Shown: in pieces, positions 18,009 to 26,174 of the stretch
Layout of the letters: each line of letters starts with the position of its first letter
How positions within the stretch are numbered: the first letter of the stretch is position 1
Assembly (NCBI RefSeq): GCF_002019855.1
Contig: NZ_CM007717.1
Span: forward strand, 2,229,198 to 2,293,197
DNA: 64,000 bases
Direction of reading: 5' to 3'
Source: Streptomyces antibioticus
GTDB taxonomy: Bacteria > Actinomycetota > Actinomycetes > Streptomycetales > Streptomycetaceae
Position numbers and translations under genes: made by a program
Notes under the pieces: generated by a model
What the model saw: the letters and a program-made list of their open reading frames with translations, nothing else
Database searches by the model: none
What the model was told of the DNA's origin: nothing

Positions 18009-18787
18009 GTGCTCCCCAGCTCGTCGTGCACCACGACAAGGAACTGATGGCGCAGGCCGCCGCGGCCCGCCTCATCACGAAGATCGTGGACGCCCAGGCG
18101 TCCCGCGGTACCGCGTCCGTGGTCCTCACCGGCGGCCGCAACGGCAACGGCCTGCTGGCCGCCCTGGCCGCCGCCCCGGCCCGGGACGCCGTCGACTGGA
18201 GCCGGCTCGACCTGTGGTGGGGCGACGAACGCTTCCTGCCCGAGGGCGACCCGGAGCGCAATGTCACGCAGGCCCGCGAGGCCCTGCTCGACGCGGTGCC
18301 GCTGGACCCGAAGCGCATGCACGCCATGCCCGCGTCCGACGGCCCGTACGGCAGCGACGTGGAGGCGGCCGCGGAGGCGTACGCCGAGGAGCTGGCCAGC
18401 GCGGCCGGCCCCGAGGACCACGCGGCCGTGCCGAGCTTCGACGTGCTGATGCTGGGCGTCGGCCCAGACACCCATGTGGCCTCGCTCTTCCCGGAGTTGC
18501 CGGCCGTACGGGAGACCGAGCGCACGGTGGTCGGGGTGCGGGGCGCGCCCAAGCCGCCGCCCACCCGGGTCACCCTCACCCTCCCGGCGATCCGGGCGGC
18601 CCGTGAGGTGTGGCTGCTGGCGGCCGGCGAGGACAAGGCCGAGGCCGCGGCGATCGCCCTGTCCGGCGCGGGCGAGATCCAGGCCCCGGCGGCGGGCGCG
18701 CGCGGCCGTGCCCGCACCCTGTGGCTGCTGGACAGCGCGGCGGCCTCCCGGCTGCCGCGGTCGCTGTATCCGCCGGCGTCGCCGTGA
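18005..18787 (+). CDS. pgl: 6-phosphogluconolactonase
   Basis: Hydrolyses 6-phosphogluconolactone, the Zwf product. The 260-residue protein belongs to the glucosamine-6-phosphate isomerase/lactonase family, with LTGGRNGNGLLAAL, WWGDERFLPEGDPERN and MLGVGPDTHVASLFP as family blocks. The start is GTG 18005, overlapping the opcA stop. It is the last gene of the operon and is followed by a strong hairpin. Confidence 0.96.
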   Translation: MSAPQLVVHHDKELMAQAAAARLITKIVDAQASRGTASVVLTGGRNGNGLLAALAAAPARDAVDWSRLDLWWGDERFLPEGDPERNVTQAREALLDAVPLDPKRMHAMPASDGPYGSDVEAAAEAYAEELASAAGPEDHAAVPSFDVLMLGVGPDTHVASLFPELPAVRETERTVVGVRGAPKPPPTRVTLTLPAIRAAREVWLLAAGEDKAEAAAIALSGAGEIQAPAAGARGRARTLWLLDSAAASRLPRSLYPPASP

Positions 18788-18808
18788 GGCCGCCCGTCTG
18801 AGGCGTCC

Positions 18809-18857
18809 GAGGGCCGGAGGGCGGTGGGGGTCAGGTTCCCCACCGCCCTCCGGCCCT
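18809..18857. terminator. Bidirectional hairpin terminator between pgl and the sugar ABC operon
   Basis: Perfect 20-bp stem (18810-18829 with 18837-18856) and a 7-base loop, extended by one more A-T pair. It lies between two convergent genes and can serve both strands. Confidence 0.85.
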
Positions 18858-18863
18858 TCGCGC

Positions 18864-19703
18864 TCACTTCACCGATCCCGCCATCACCCCCTGCACGAAG
18901 TGCCGCTGGAAGGCGAAGAACACGGCCACCGGCACCACCAGCGAGACGAACGCGCCCGGCGCCAGGACGTCGATGTTGCTGCCGAACTGCCGGATCTGCG
19001 ACTGGAGTTCGACGGTCAGCGGCTGGGCCGAGCTGTCCGCGAACAGCAGGGCCACCAGCATGTCGTTCCACACCCACAGGAACTGGAAGATGGCGAGGCT
19101 GGCCAGCGCCGGCCGGCCCACCGGCAGGACGAGGCGGGTGAAGATCCGCCACTCGGTGCCGCCGTCCATCCGCGCCGCCTCCAGCATCTCCTTCGGCATC
19201 TCGGCGAAGTAGTTGCGCAGCAGGAACACGGCGAACGGCAGACCGTACGCCACATGGAAGAGGACGACTCCGGGGATCGTGCCGAACAGGCCGAGCTGGC
19301 CGAAGAGTTTGGCCACGGGCAGCAGACCGATCTGCACCGGCACCACCAACAGCGCCACCACCACCAGGAAGACGGCGTCCCGGCCGGGGAAGTCCAGCCA
19401 GGCGAAGGCGTATCCGGCGAGCGCCGCGAGGACGACGACCAGGACGGTCGTCGGCACCGAGATCAGCACGGTGTTCCAGAAGGCCCGGGTGATACCCGCG
19501 TTCCCCAGCAGCGCCGAGTAGTTGTCGAAGGAGAGCTGCGCGGGGCTGGTGAACACCGTCCACCAGCCGCCCTTCGCGGTGTCCTCGGCCGACCGCAGCG
19601 AGGACATCAGCAGTCCGGCCAGCGGGGTCAGCCAGACCAGGCCGATCACCACGAGGAAGCCCTGCACCAGGGCGCTGCCCAGGCCGCGCCTGACGGCGTT
19701 CAT
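18864..19703 (-). CDS. Sugar ABC transporter permease, MalG type
   Basis: 279-residue inner-membrane subunit with six predicted membrane helices. The cytoplasmic EAA loop that contacts the ATPase is visible as EMPKEMLEAARMDGGTEWRIFTRLVLPVGRP. The ATG at 19703 overlaps the stop of the MalF-type gene and has GGAGGA 7 bases upstream. It acts with the upstream permease and binding protein; no ATPase gene is in this operon, so a shared MsiK-type ATPase is presumably used, as known for Streptomyces sugar importers. Confidence 0.93.
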   Translation of the reverse strand: MNAVRRGLGSALVQGFLVVIGLVWLTPLAGLLMSSLRSAEDTAKGGWWTVFTSPAQLSFDNYSALLGNAGITRAFWNTVLISVPTTVLVVVLAALAGYAFAWLDFPGRDAVFLVVVALLVVPVQIGLLPVAKLFGQLGLFGTIPGVVLFHVAYGLPFAVFLLRNYFAEMPKEMLEAARMDGGTEWRIFTRLVLPVGRPALASLAIFQFLWVWNDMLVALLFADSSAQPLTVELQSQIRQFGSNIDVLAPGAFVSLVVPVAVFFAFQRHFVQGVMAGSVK

Positions 19704-21061
19704 CGCTGACTCCTCCGGAATCGACGGACGTTGAAGACCATGGCGGGGACCACCAGGAGCAGGAGCAGCACGCCGAGCGCGCTGCCGAGGCCCTGGTCGT
19801 TGCCGCCGCCGAAGGACACCAGCCACATCTGGGTGGCTAGCACGGTGGCGTCCTCCTGCACCGGGCCGGGCGCGATGATGTAGACGAGGTCGAAGACCTT
19901 CATCACGTTGATCACGAGGGTCACGAAGACGACCGTGAGGACGGGTGCCAGCAGCGGCACGGTGATCCGCCGGAAGATCTGCCACTCGTTCGCGCCGTCC
20001 ATCCGCGCCGCCTCCAGCGCGTCCCGGGGCAGGGTCGCGAGGCCGGCGCCGATCAGCACCATCGCGAACCCGGTCCAGATCCACAGATAGGCGCCGATGA
20101 TCGCCGGGGTGACGAGCGCGGGGCCGAGCCAGGAGATCCCGTCGTAGGGCGCGGCGAAGTTCGCGGCGGGCAGCCGTACGGTGTACGAGGCGTCCGCGTC
20201 GAGTCCGGTGAGGCGGAAGGAGCCGTCGGCGGCCGTGGTGGCGGAGGCGGCCGTCTTCCCGTCGCGCACCGCCTCGACCGTCATCTCCGGCAGGCCGCTC
20301 TCGCGGGCGTCGACCTGGCCCTGGCGGCCTCCGCCGCCGGGGGTGAAGTCCAGGTAGACGACGCCGCGCAGCTCGTCGGCGGCGGCCTCGGCGCCCGCCG
20401 CCCGGGAGGCGGGTTCGGCGCCGTCCGGCAGGTCCTTGGGCAGCACGCCGACCAGGCCGAGTGTCACCGTCTCCCCCGGCGTCACGGCCGTGTCGGTCCG
20501 GTACGAGCCGTCGGGGGCCGCGGTGATCCCCTGTCCTTCGCGGGCCCGTGCGGTCGGGTAGGCGGAGGTGCCGGTGAAGGCGTCGTGCACGGAGACCACG
20601 GCGGCGTTCAGGACGCCCTTGTCCGGGTCCTCGTCGTAGGCGAGGCGGAAGACGATGCCGGCGGCGAGGAAGGAGACGGCCATCGGCATGAACAGCAGCA
20701 GCTTGAAGGCGGTGGCCCAGCGGATCTTCTCCACCAGCACCGCGAGGATCAGTCCGAGGCCGGTCAGCAGGGCCGGGGCCACGACGACCCAGATCGCGGT
20801 GTTGCGCACCGCTTTCAGGGTCGCCGGGTCGCGGAACATCTCGGTGTAGTTGTCGCCGCCGACGAAGCGGGAGCCGGACGCGTCGAAGAAGCTGCGGCCG
20901 ACGGAGAACAGCACGGGGTAGACGACGAGCGCGCCGAGCAGGAGGAGCGCGGGGAGGGCGAAGAGCACGGCGACGGCACGGCCGCGCCGTCGTCTGCTCC
21001 GAGCCCGGCCGGCGGGGCCGGCCGGGGGCGCGGGCGCCTCTTTCAGCAGGGTCGAGGACAT
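19700..21061 (-). CDS. Sugar ABC transporter permease, MalF type, with inserted extracytoplasmic domain
   Basis: 453 residues, much longer than the usual 290-310. Membrane segments lie at about 29-52, 88-111 and 118-140, then from 315 to the end. The EAA loop LPRDALEAARMDGANEWQIF is near 345. Between helices 3 and 4 is an insertion of about 160 residues (155-312) with beta-rich, Cna-B or carboxypeptidase-regulatory-like character: PEMTVEAVRDGKTA, AADGSFRLTGLDADASYTVRLP. E. coli MalF also has a large periplasmic P2 loop that contacts the binding protein, so a similar role is plausible. ATG 21061 lies six bases after the binding-protein stop. Confidence 0.9.
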   Translation of the reverse strand: MSSTLLKEAPAPPAGPAGRARSRRRRGRAVAVLFALPALLLLGALVVYPVLFSVGRSFFDASGSRFVGGDNYTEMFRDPATLKAVRNTAIWVVVAPALLTGLGLILAVLVEKIRWATAFKLLLFMPMAVSFLAAGIVFRLAYDEDPDKGVLNAAVVSVHDAFTGTSAYPTARAREGQGITAAPDGSYRTDTAVTPGETVTLGLVGVLPKDLPDGAEPASRAAGAEAAADELRGVVYLDFTPGGGGRQGQVDARESGLPEMTVEAVRDGKTAASATTAADGSFRLTGLDADASYTVRLPAANFAAPYDGISWLGPALVTPAIIGAYLWIWTGFAMVLIGAGLATLPRDALEAARMDGANEWQIFRRITVPLLAPVLTVVFVTLVINVMKVFDLVYIIAPGPVQEDATVLATQMWLVSFGGGNDQGLGSALGVLLLLLVVPAMVFNVRRFRRSQR

Positions 21062-21067
21062 GGTCCG

Positions 21068-22396
21068 TCAGCCCTTGTAGGCCTTGGCGGCCGCGGCCTC
21101 CAGGCGGGCGGCGGTGGCCTTCGGGTCGGACGGGTCGCGCAGGAAGTCCTGGAGGATCTTCCACTCGCCGGCGCCCTTGGTGCCGCCGAAGGCCGCCGGG
21201 GCCTGGTCGGACATGTCGAAGCGGACCGAGTCCCCGGCCTCGACGAGGGACTTGGCGGTCGCGCGGGTGACGTCGTCGCCGTAGGAGGCGAGGTCGAGCT
21301 TCTTGTTCGGGGAGAGGAAGCCGCCGGCCTCGGCCCACACGGCGGCGGCCTCGGGGGTGGCCAGGTACTCCAGCAGCTTCATGCCGGCGTCGGCGTTCTT
21401 GCCGTCCTTGAGGACGACGGCGGCGTCACCGCCGCTGACCACGGGTGCCACGCCGCTGCCGACCGGCGGGAAGGGGAAGAAGTCGGCGTCCTCGCCGATC
21501 GCCTTGCCGAACTGGTCCTTGGCGACACCGGCGACGAAGTCGCCCTCGTAGACCATGCCGGCCTCGGGCTTCGGTCCGAACACCTTCTCCACGGAGCCGG
21601 GGAAGTCGGTGTTGAGGGCGCCCTTCGCGCCGCCCGCGGTGAGCTGGTCGTCGGAGAAGACCTTGCCGAGAGTGGTGAGCGCGTCGACCACGGAGGCGTC
21701 GGTCCACTTGAGTTCGTGCGCGGCGAGGGCGTCGTACTTCTCGGGTCCGGCCTGGGAGAGGTAGACGTTCTCGAACCAGTCGGTGAGGGTCCAGCCGTCC
21801 TGTCCGGCCACCGAGAACGCGGCGAGGCCCGAGTCGGAGACGGTGCGGCCGGCCTGGAGCAGCTCGTCGAAGGTCTTCGGCGGCTCGACCCCGGCCTGGG
21901 CGAGGGCGTCGGGGCTGTACCAGACGGTGGACTTGTGGGCGGCCTTGAAGTAGAGGCCGTAGAGGGTGCCGTCGACGCTGCCGTACGTCTTCCACACGGG
22001 TGCGTAGCCCGCGTCGACAGCCTTCTCGGTGCCGGCGGACAGCGGCTTGAGCCAGCCCTGCTCCGCGAACTGCTGGAGCACGCCGACCTGCGGGACCATC
22101 ACCACGTCGGGGGCGTTGCCGCCCTCGATCTTGCTGCCGACGACGGTGGAGACGTTGTCGCCGGTCGACACGAAACGGGTGTCGGCGCCGGTCTTCTCGG
22201 AGAACGCGTCGAGGACCTTCTGGAAGTTCTTCTGCTCGCTGCCGGACCATACGCCGGCCACGGTGACGGTCTGGCCGTCGAGGCTCTTGTCGCCGCCGCC
22301 GGCGGAGACCGGGTCGCTGTCGCCGCAGGCGGTCGCGCCGAGCGCCATGACGAGGGCGGTGCAGCCGGAGAGCAGGGCGGTACGTCGTCGCATCAT
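21068..22396 (-). CDS. Sugar ABC transporter substrate-binding lipoprotein (alpha-glucoside type)
   Basis: 442 residues, family-1 extracellular solute-binding protein. The signal peptide ends in the lipobox ALGATAC with Cys24 as the lipid-modified residue, followed by GDSDP. The mature part carries APDVVMVPQVGVLQQFAEQGWLKPL and DFFPFPPVG stretches as in AglE-type binding proteins. Two adjacent ATG codons (22396, 22393) follow AAGGGA; I took the first. It lies 38 bp after the glucosidase and 6 bp before the MalF-type permease. Substrate as alpha-glucoside is inferred from the GH13 neighbour. Confidence 0.9.
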   Translation of the reverse strand: MMRRRTALLSGCTALVMALGATACGDSDPVSAGGGDKSLDGQTVTVAGVWSGSEQKNFQKVLDAFSEKTGADTRFVSTGDNVSTVVGSKIEGGNAPDVVMVPQVGVLQQFAEQGWLKPLSAGTEKAVDAGYAPVWKTYGSVDGTLYGLYFKAAHKSTVWYSPDALAQAGVEPPKTFDELLQAGRTVSDSGLAAFSVAGQDGWTLTDWFENVYLSQAGPEKYDALAAHELKWTDASVVDALTTLGKVFSDDQLTAGGAKGALNTDFPGSVEKVFGPKPEAGMVYEGDFVAGVAKDQFGKAIGEDADFFPFPPVGSGVAPVVSGGDAAVVLKDGKNADAGMKLLEYLATPEAAAVWAEAGGFLSPNKKLDLASYGDDVTRATAKSLVEAGDSVRFDMSDQAPAAFGGTKGAGEWKILQDFLRDPSDPKATAARLEAAAAKAYKG

Positions 22397-22434
22397 CGTT
22401 GATGTCCCTTCGGGGATGGGGAGTTGACGGAGGT

Positions 22435-24099
22435 TCAGGGGGTGTGCCGGTCGTCGGTCCACCAGGCGGCGGTCGAGCCGGGCAGCACACCGGGCGGGCA
22501 CGGGCCGCTGGACAGCAGCGGGGTGCCGGGGACGGGCGCGGGGGTGGGCGCCGTACCGAAGTTGACGGCGCAGACGAGGTCGTCGCCGCGCACGAAGGCG
22601 AGGACGCCGGGCGGGGTGTCCAGCCAGCGCAGGGTGCCCTCGCCCAACTGGTCGAGGGCGGAGCGCAGTTGGAGTCCCTCGCGGTAGAGGTGCCAGAAGG
22701 AGCGGGTGTCGGCGAGGGCGCGGTCGGTGGCGTACTCGGCGAAGTACTCGGGCTGCGGCAGCCAGGGCGCGGCGGCCCCCGCGCCGGAGGTGAAGCCGAA
22801 CGGCGACGCCTGGCCCGACCAGGGCAGCGGCACCCGGCAGCCGTCCCGGACCCGGTCGCGGCGTCCGGTGCGGTGGAAGATCGGGTCGGTGAGCACGTCG
22901 TCGGGCAGATCGAGGACCTCGGGAAGCCCCAGCTCCTCGCCCTGGTAGATGTAGGCGGCCCCGGGCAGCGCCAGCATCAGCAGGGCGGCGGCGCGGGCGC
23001 GGGCGGCGCCGACACTGCCTTCGGCGGGTTCGCCGTAGCGGGTGACGGTGCGGATCTGGTCGTGGTTGTTGAGGACCCAGGTGACGGTGGAGCCGGTGCC
23101 CGCGATGTCCTGCATGGCCTCGGAGACGACCTTGCGGAAGGCGTCGGCGTTCCAGGGGGCGCCGAGCAGGTCGAAGAAGAACGCCTGGTGGAGTTCGTCG
23201 GGGCGGACGTAGCGGGCGTGTTCGCGGGCCGTGGGCACGGAGACCTCGCCGACCAGGAGGCGGTCGCGGCCGTCGCGGGCCGTGTACTCCTCGCACACCG
23301 ACCGCCAGTGCCGCCACACGTCGTGCACCTCGGGCTGGTTCCAGGCGAGCGGGTTGACGGAGTCGCGGGTGCGGGCGTCGGCCTCGGGGTCGTCGGAGTC
23401 GGGCAGTTCCGGGTGCTTGTAGAGGCCGGCGGCGACGTCGATGCGGAAGCCGTCGACGCCCCGGTCGAGCCAGAAGCGCAGGATGCCGTCGAACTCGTCG
23501 GCGACCTCGGGGGTGCGCCAGTTCCAGTCGGGCTGCTGGGGCGTGAACATGTGCAGGTACCACTGGCCGGGCCGGCCGTCCGCCTCGGTGACCCGGCTCC
23601 AGGCCGGTCCGCCGAACATGGCGTGCCAGTTGTTGGGCGGTTCGGCGCCGTCGGGGCCGCGGCCGTCGGCGAAGTGGAAGCGGGCGCGGGCGGCGCTGCC
23701 GGGTCCGGCGGCCAGTGCCTCGCGGAACCAGGGGTGCTCGCTGGAGCAGTGGTTGGGGACGATGTCCAGGAGGACCTTGATGCCGAGCCGGCGGGCGGCC
23801 GTCATCAGCAGGTCGAACTCGGCGAGGTCGCCGAAGAGCGGGTCGACGTCGCGGTAGTCGGCGACGTCGTAGCCGTGGTCGTGCTGCGGCGAGGGGTAGA
23901 AGGGGCTCAGCCAGATCCCGTCGACGCCCAGCTTCCGCAGGTACGGCAGCCCGGCCCTGACCCCGGCGAGATCGCCGACGCCGTCCCCGGTGCTGTCCAG
24001 GAAGCTGCGCACGTAGACCTGGTAGATCACCGCGTCGCGCCACCAGTGATGCCTGTTCAACCCATTGACCTGTCTCTGCGGAGGGCAACCGTTATGCAT
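22435..24099 (-). CDS. GH13 alpha-glucosidase (oligo-1,6-glucosidase/AglA type)
   Basis: Cytosolic enzyme splitting imported alpha-glucosides to glucose. The 554-residue product shows the GH13 regions in order: DIVPNHCS, GFRIDVAAG (nucleophile Asp), LLVGEVSVP (acid/base Glu) and NNHDQ (third Asp in HD). It opens with WWRDAVIYQVYVRSF as in intracellular alpha-glucosidases, and has no signal peptide. ATG 24099 is the first ATG, but a predicted -10 box ends only 3 bases upstream; TTG 24060, with AGACAGG 8 bases before it, is a good alternative. It is the first gene of the glucosidase-binding protein-permease operon. Confidence 0.9.
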   Translation of the reverse strand: MHNGCPPQRQVNGLNRHHWWRDAVIYQVYVRSFLDSTGDGVGDLAGVRAGLPYLRKLGVDGIWLSPFYPSPQHDHGYDVADYRDVDPLFGDLAEFDLLMTAARRLGIKVLLDIVPNHCSSEHPWFREALAAGPGSAARARFHFADGRGPDGAEPPNNWHAMFGGPAWSRVTEADGRPGQWYLHMFTPQQPDWNWRTPEVADEFDGILRFWLDRGVDGFRIDVAAGLYKHPELPDSDDPEADARTRDSVNPLAWNQPEVHDVWRHWRSVCEEYTARDGRDRLLVGEVSVPTAREHARYVRPDELHQAFFFDLLGAPWNADAFRKVVSEAMQDIAGTGSTVTWVLNNHDQIRTVTRYGEPAEGSVGAARARAAALLMLALPGAAYIYQGEELGLPEVLDLPDDVLTDPIFHRTGRRDRVRDGCRVPLPWSGQASPFGFTSGAGAAAPWLPQPEYFAEYATDRALADTRSFWHLYREGLQLRSALDQLGEGTLRWLDTPPGVLAFVRGDDLVCAVNFGTAPTPAPVPGTPLLSSGPCPPGVLPGSTAAWWTDDRHTP

Positions 24100-24100
24100 G

Positions 24101-24111
24101 CATGTTAGGTA
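24101..24111. repeat. Inverted repeat arm, left
   Basis: CATGTTAGGTA is the exact reverse complement of 24217-24227, with 105 bp between. It overlaps the -10 box of the glucosidase operon and an ATGCATGCAT palindrome at 24094-24103. Confidence 0.7.
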
Positions 24112-24132
24112 GCGGTGTCGCGAGGGTGTCAA
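24102..24132 (-). promoter_or_regulatory. Predicted promoter of the alpha-glucoside operon
   Basis: TTGACA (24132-24127) is a perfect -35 hexamer and TAACAT (24107-24102) a fair -10, with a 19-base spacer. The -10 lies in the left arm of the 11-bp inverted repeat pair, suggesting operator control. Confidence 0.55.
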
Positions 24133-24187
24133 TGAAAAGTACGGAAGCTACTGCGGAGTTGGCCTTTTATATCGGTACTTAACGCAT

Positions 24188-24217
24188 CAAAAAACGCCGG
24201 GAAGAGATCCCGGCGTT
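24188..24217 (-). terminator. Rho-independent terminator after the orphan binding-protein gene
   Basis: Perfect 10-bp stem (24193-24202 with 24208-24217) with a 5-base loop, followed on the minus strand by a run of T (24194-24189). It ends transcription of the gene that stops at 24256 before the glucosidase operon promoter. A T tract is rare in this window, making this the most classical terminator here. Confidence 0.9.
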
Positions 24218-24227
24218 ACCTAACATG
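24217..24227. repeat. Inverted repeat arm, right
   Basis: TACCTAACATG pairs with 24101-24111. It is part of GTTAC ctaacat GTAAC (24216-24232), which is itself a local palindrome, a format compatible with a dimeric regulator. Confidence 0.6.
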
Positions 24228-24255
24228 TAACTAGGACAGGGCTGGCGGCCCGCGG

Positions 24256-25533
24256 TCAGCGGCCCTGGCAGTCGGCGAGGACGTCCAGCTCACGCGCCAG
24301 CCGCCGCACCGCCGCGGCGGACGTCCCGTGCCCGGCCATCGCGTCGCGCACCACGGCCTGCACGACCAGGCTGACCTGGTCGTAGCAGGGGCTCTTGGGG
24401 CGCGGGGCGGCCGCCAGCACACTGGCGCGCAGGGTCGGCAGATACGGGAACGCCCGCACCAGCGCGGGATCCTCGTACAGCGCGGCGCGCACGGGCGGCA
24501 GCGCGCCCCGGGTGAGGACCTGGCGCTGCACGGGCTCGCTGGTCAGATACGCGATCAGCCGCGCGGCGGAGTCCGGGTGCCGGGCATGGGTGCTGACGGC
24601 CAGGTTGGAGCCGCCGAGCACACTGGTCCCGGGCCCGTCCGGACCCGGCAGCGGTACGGCGCCGATCTTTCCGGCGACGGGCGATCCGGGCGCCGACGCG
24701 ACGGCGTACGCGTAGGGCCAGTTGCGCAGGAAGAGCAGCCGGCCGTCCTGGAACGCCTGTTTGGACTCCTCCTCCTTGAAGGTGAGCGCCCGGCGCGGGA
24801 TCCAGCCCTCGCGCACCCCGCGGGCGAGGAAGTCGATGCCCTCGCGGGCGGCCGTGGAGTTCACCGTGACGCGTTCGCCCTCGTCGCCGAGGATCGTGCC
24901 GCCCGCCGAGTACACGGCCTCCGCCGCGTTGACGGTGAGGCCCTCGTACGGCAGGAACTGACCGGCGTAGCCGTCGAGTCCGTACTTCGGCGCGACGGTC
25001 TTCGCGAGCCGCTCCAGCTCGGCCCAGGTGCGCGGCGGCGGGACGCCCTCGCGGGCGAGGACGTCCTTGCGGTAGAGGAGCAGCCCGGCGTTGGTGACGT
25101 ACGGGACGGCGTACAGCCGGCCGTCGTAGGTCGCCGTGCCGACGACCGGCGGCAGGAAGGTCTCCAGCGGGAAGCGGTCGCGCGGCAGGGGTCTGATCCA
25201 GCCCGCCGCGGCGAACTCCGAGGTCCAGCTCACATCGATGTTGAGGAGGTCGAAGCGGCCGCCGTCGGCCCGCAGATCGGTGATCATCTGGGCGTGGGTC
25301 TCGTCGGCGGAGTCCGGCAGCTCGACGAGGGTGACCCGTTCGTCGGGGTGGGCGCGGTTCCAGCCCTCCAGGAGCGGGCCGAGATAGCCGGTGAGGTCCC
25401 CCGCGGTGGCCAGGGTCAGGGGTCCGCGGCCGCCCGCCGGACCGTCGTCGGCACGGGCGCCGGAGGCTATGTAGCCGGTCATGACCACGACCAGAACGAG
25501 AAGGCCCCTACCCGCGGCGTGTATCCACCGCAT
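24256..25533 (-). CDS. Orphan sugar ABC transporter substrate-binding protein
   Basis: 425 residues, family-1 extracellular solute-binding protein resembling trehalose/maltose binders. The N-terminus MRWIHAAGRGLLVLVVVMTG is a Sec signal ending near GARA-DDGP; there is no lipobox cysteine, which is unusual for a Gram-positive binding protein. The body shows FDLLNIDVSWTSEFAAAGWIRPL and LLFLRNWPYAYAVA, typical of the family. ATG 25533 has GGGAGGA 6 bases upstream. No permease is adjacent in its own transcript; a terminator follows it. It may serve the neighbouring permeases or be a sensor; both are inference. Confidence 0.85.
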   Translation of the reverse strand: MRWIHAAGRGLLVLVVVMTGYIASGARADDGPAGGRGPLTLATAGDLTGYLGPLLEGWNRAHPDERVTLVELPDSADETHAQMITDLRADGGRFDLLNIDVSWTSEFAAAGWIRPLPRDRFPLETFLPPVVGTATYDGRLYAVPYVTNAGLLLYRKDVLAREGVPPPRTWAELERLAKTVAPKYGLDGYAGQFLPYEGLTVNAAEAVYSAGGTILGDEGERVTVNSTAAREGIDFLARGVREGWIPRRALTFKEEESKQAFQDGRLLFLRNWPYAYAVASAPGSPVAGKIGAVPLPGPDGPGTSVLGGSNLAVSTHARHPDSAARLIAYLTSEPVQRQVLTRGALPPVRAALYEDPALVRAFPYLPTLRASVLAAAPRPKSPCYDQVSLVVQAVVRDAMAGHGTSAAAVRRLARELDVLADCQGR

Positions 25534-25589
25534 AGGTTCCTCCCTGTACACCGGCGCCGGGCGTCGTCGTCCGGAGTCAGAGGCCATGT

Positions 25590-25604
25590 ATACCCGTTAG
25601 GTAT
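25590..25604. promoter_or_regulatory. Candidate PadR operator
   Basis: ATACC cgtta GGTAT is a perfect 5+5 inverted repeat in the 125-bp spacer between the divergent binding-protein and PadR genes, 55-70 bp before the PadR start. Its place between divergent genes supports an operator; the regulator is not proven. Confidence 0.45.
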
Positions 25605-25658
25605 GCGCGATACTAGGGCCCGCGGCACATTACCCAGGATGCGAGGAGGAGAGCACGA

Positions 25659-26174
25659 GTGCGGCTGCCCCTCCTGGCCCTGCTGGCACGCGGCCCGGCC
25701 CACGGCTACGAACTCAAGCAGGACCTTGAGCAGATGCTGGGCTCCGCGTACCCTCAGCCGAACGTCGGCCAGATCTATGTGACCCTCGGCCGTCTGGAGA
25801 AGTCGGGACTGATCGAGGGCGAGGACGTCGAGCAGGCCGGCCGGCCCAACAAAAAGGTCTACCACCTCACCGACGCCGGGCGTACGGCACTGAGCGCCTG
25901 GTTCGAGGAGCCCGAGGACGAGCCACGGGTGCGGGACGAGTTCTTCATGAAACTGGCCCTCGCCCCGCGCACCGGACTCGCGGACCAGATCGCCCTCATC
26001 AACAAGCAACGGCGGCAGTACCTGACCACCATGCGCAGTCTGTCGAAGCTGGCCGCCGCCGAGAACCGCGACAACCGCATCGCCCATCTGCTGATAGAGG
26101 GCGCGATGCTGCACCTCCAGGCCGACCTCGACTGGCTGGAACGGTGCCAGGAAGAGCTGGAGGAGCTGGAGTGA
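25659..26174 (+). CDS. PadR-family transcriptional regulator
   Basis: 171 residues. The N-terminal winged helix is clear: LPLLALLARGPAHGYELKQDLEQ and GQIYVTLGRLEKSGLIEGE, then the wing NKKVYHLTDAG. The C-terminal half is the coiled-coil dimerisation region (FFMKLALAPRTGLADQI to CQEELEELE). Start is GTG 25659 behind AGGAGGAG at 8-base spacing. Its stop overlaps the start of the ABC ATPase gene, so it probably controls that exporter; PadR proteins next to FtsX-type ABC systems often repress them until an inducer such as an antibiotic is bound. Confidence 0.93.
   Translation: MRLPLLALLARGPAHGYELKQDLEQMLGSAYPQPNVGQIYVTLGRLEKSGLIEGEDVEQAGRPNKKVYHLTDAGRTALSAWFEEPEDEPRVRDEFFMKLALAPRTGLADQIALINKQRRQYLTTMRSLSKLAAAENRDNRIAHLLIEGAMLHLQADLDWLERCQEELEELE

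Noticed and set aside
18864..24088. Long minus-strand frames that extend each sugar-transport gene upstream by hundreds of codons
   Set aside because: They are open only because of high GC. The true starts have ribosome sites and signal peptides or family N-termini, and the extensions run through neighbouring genes.
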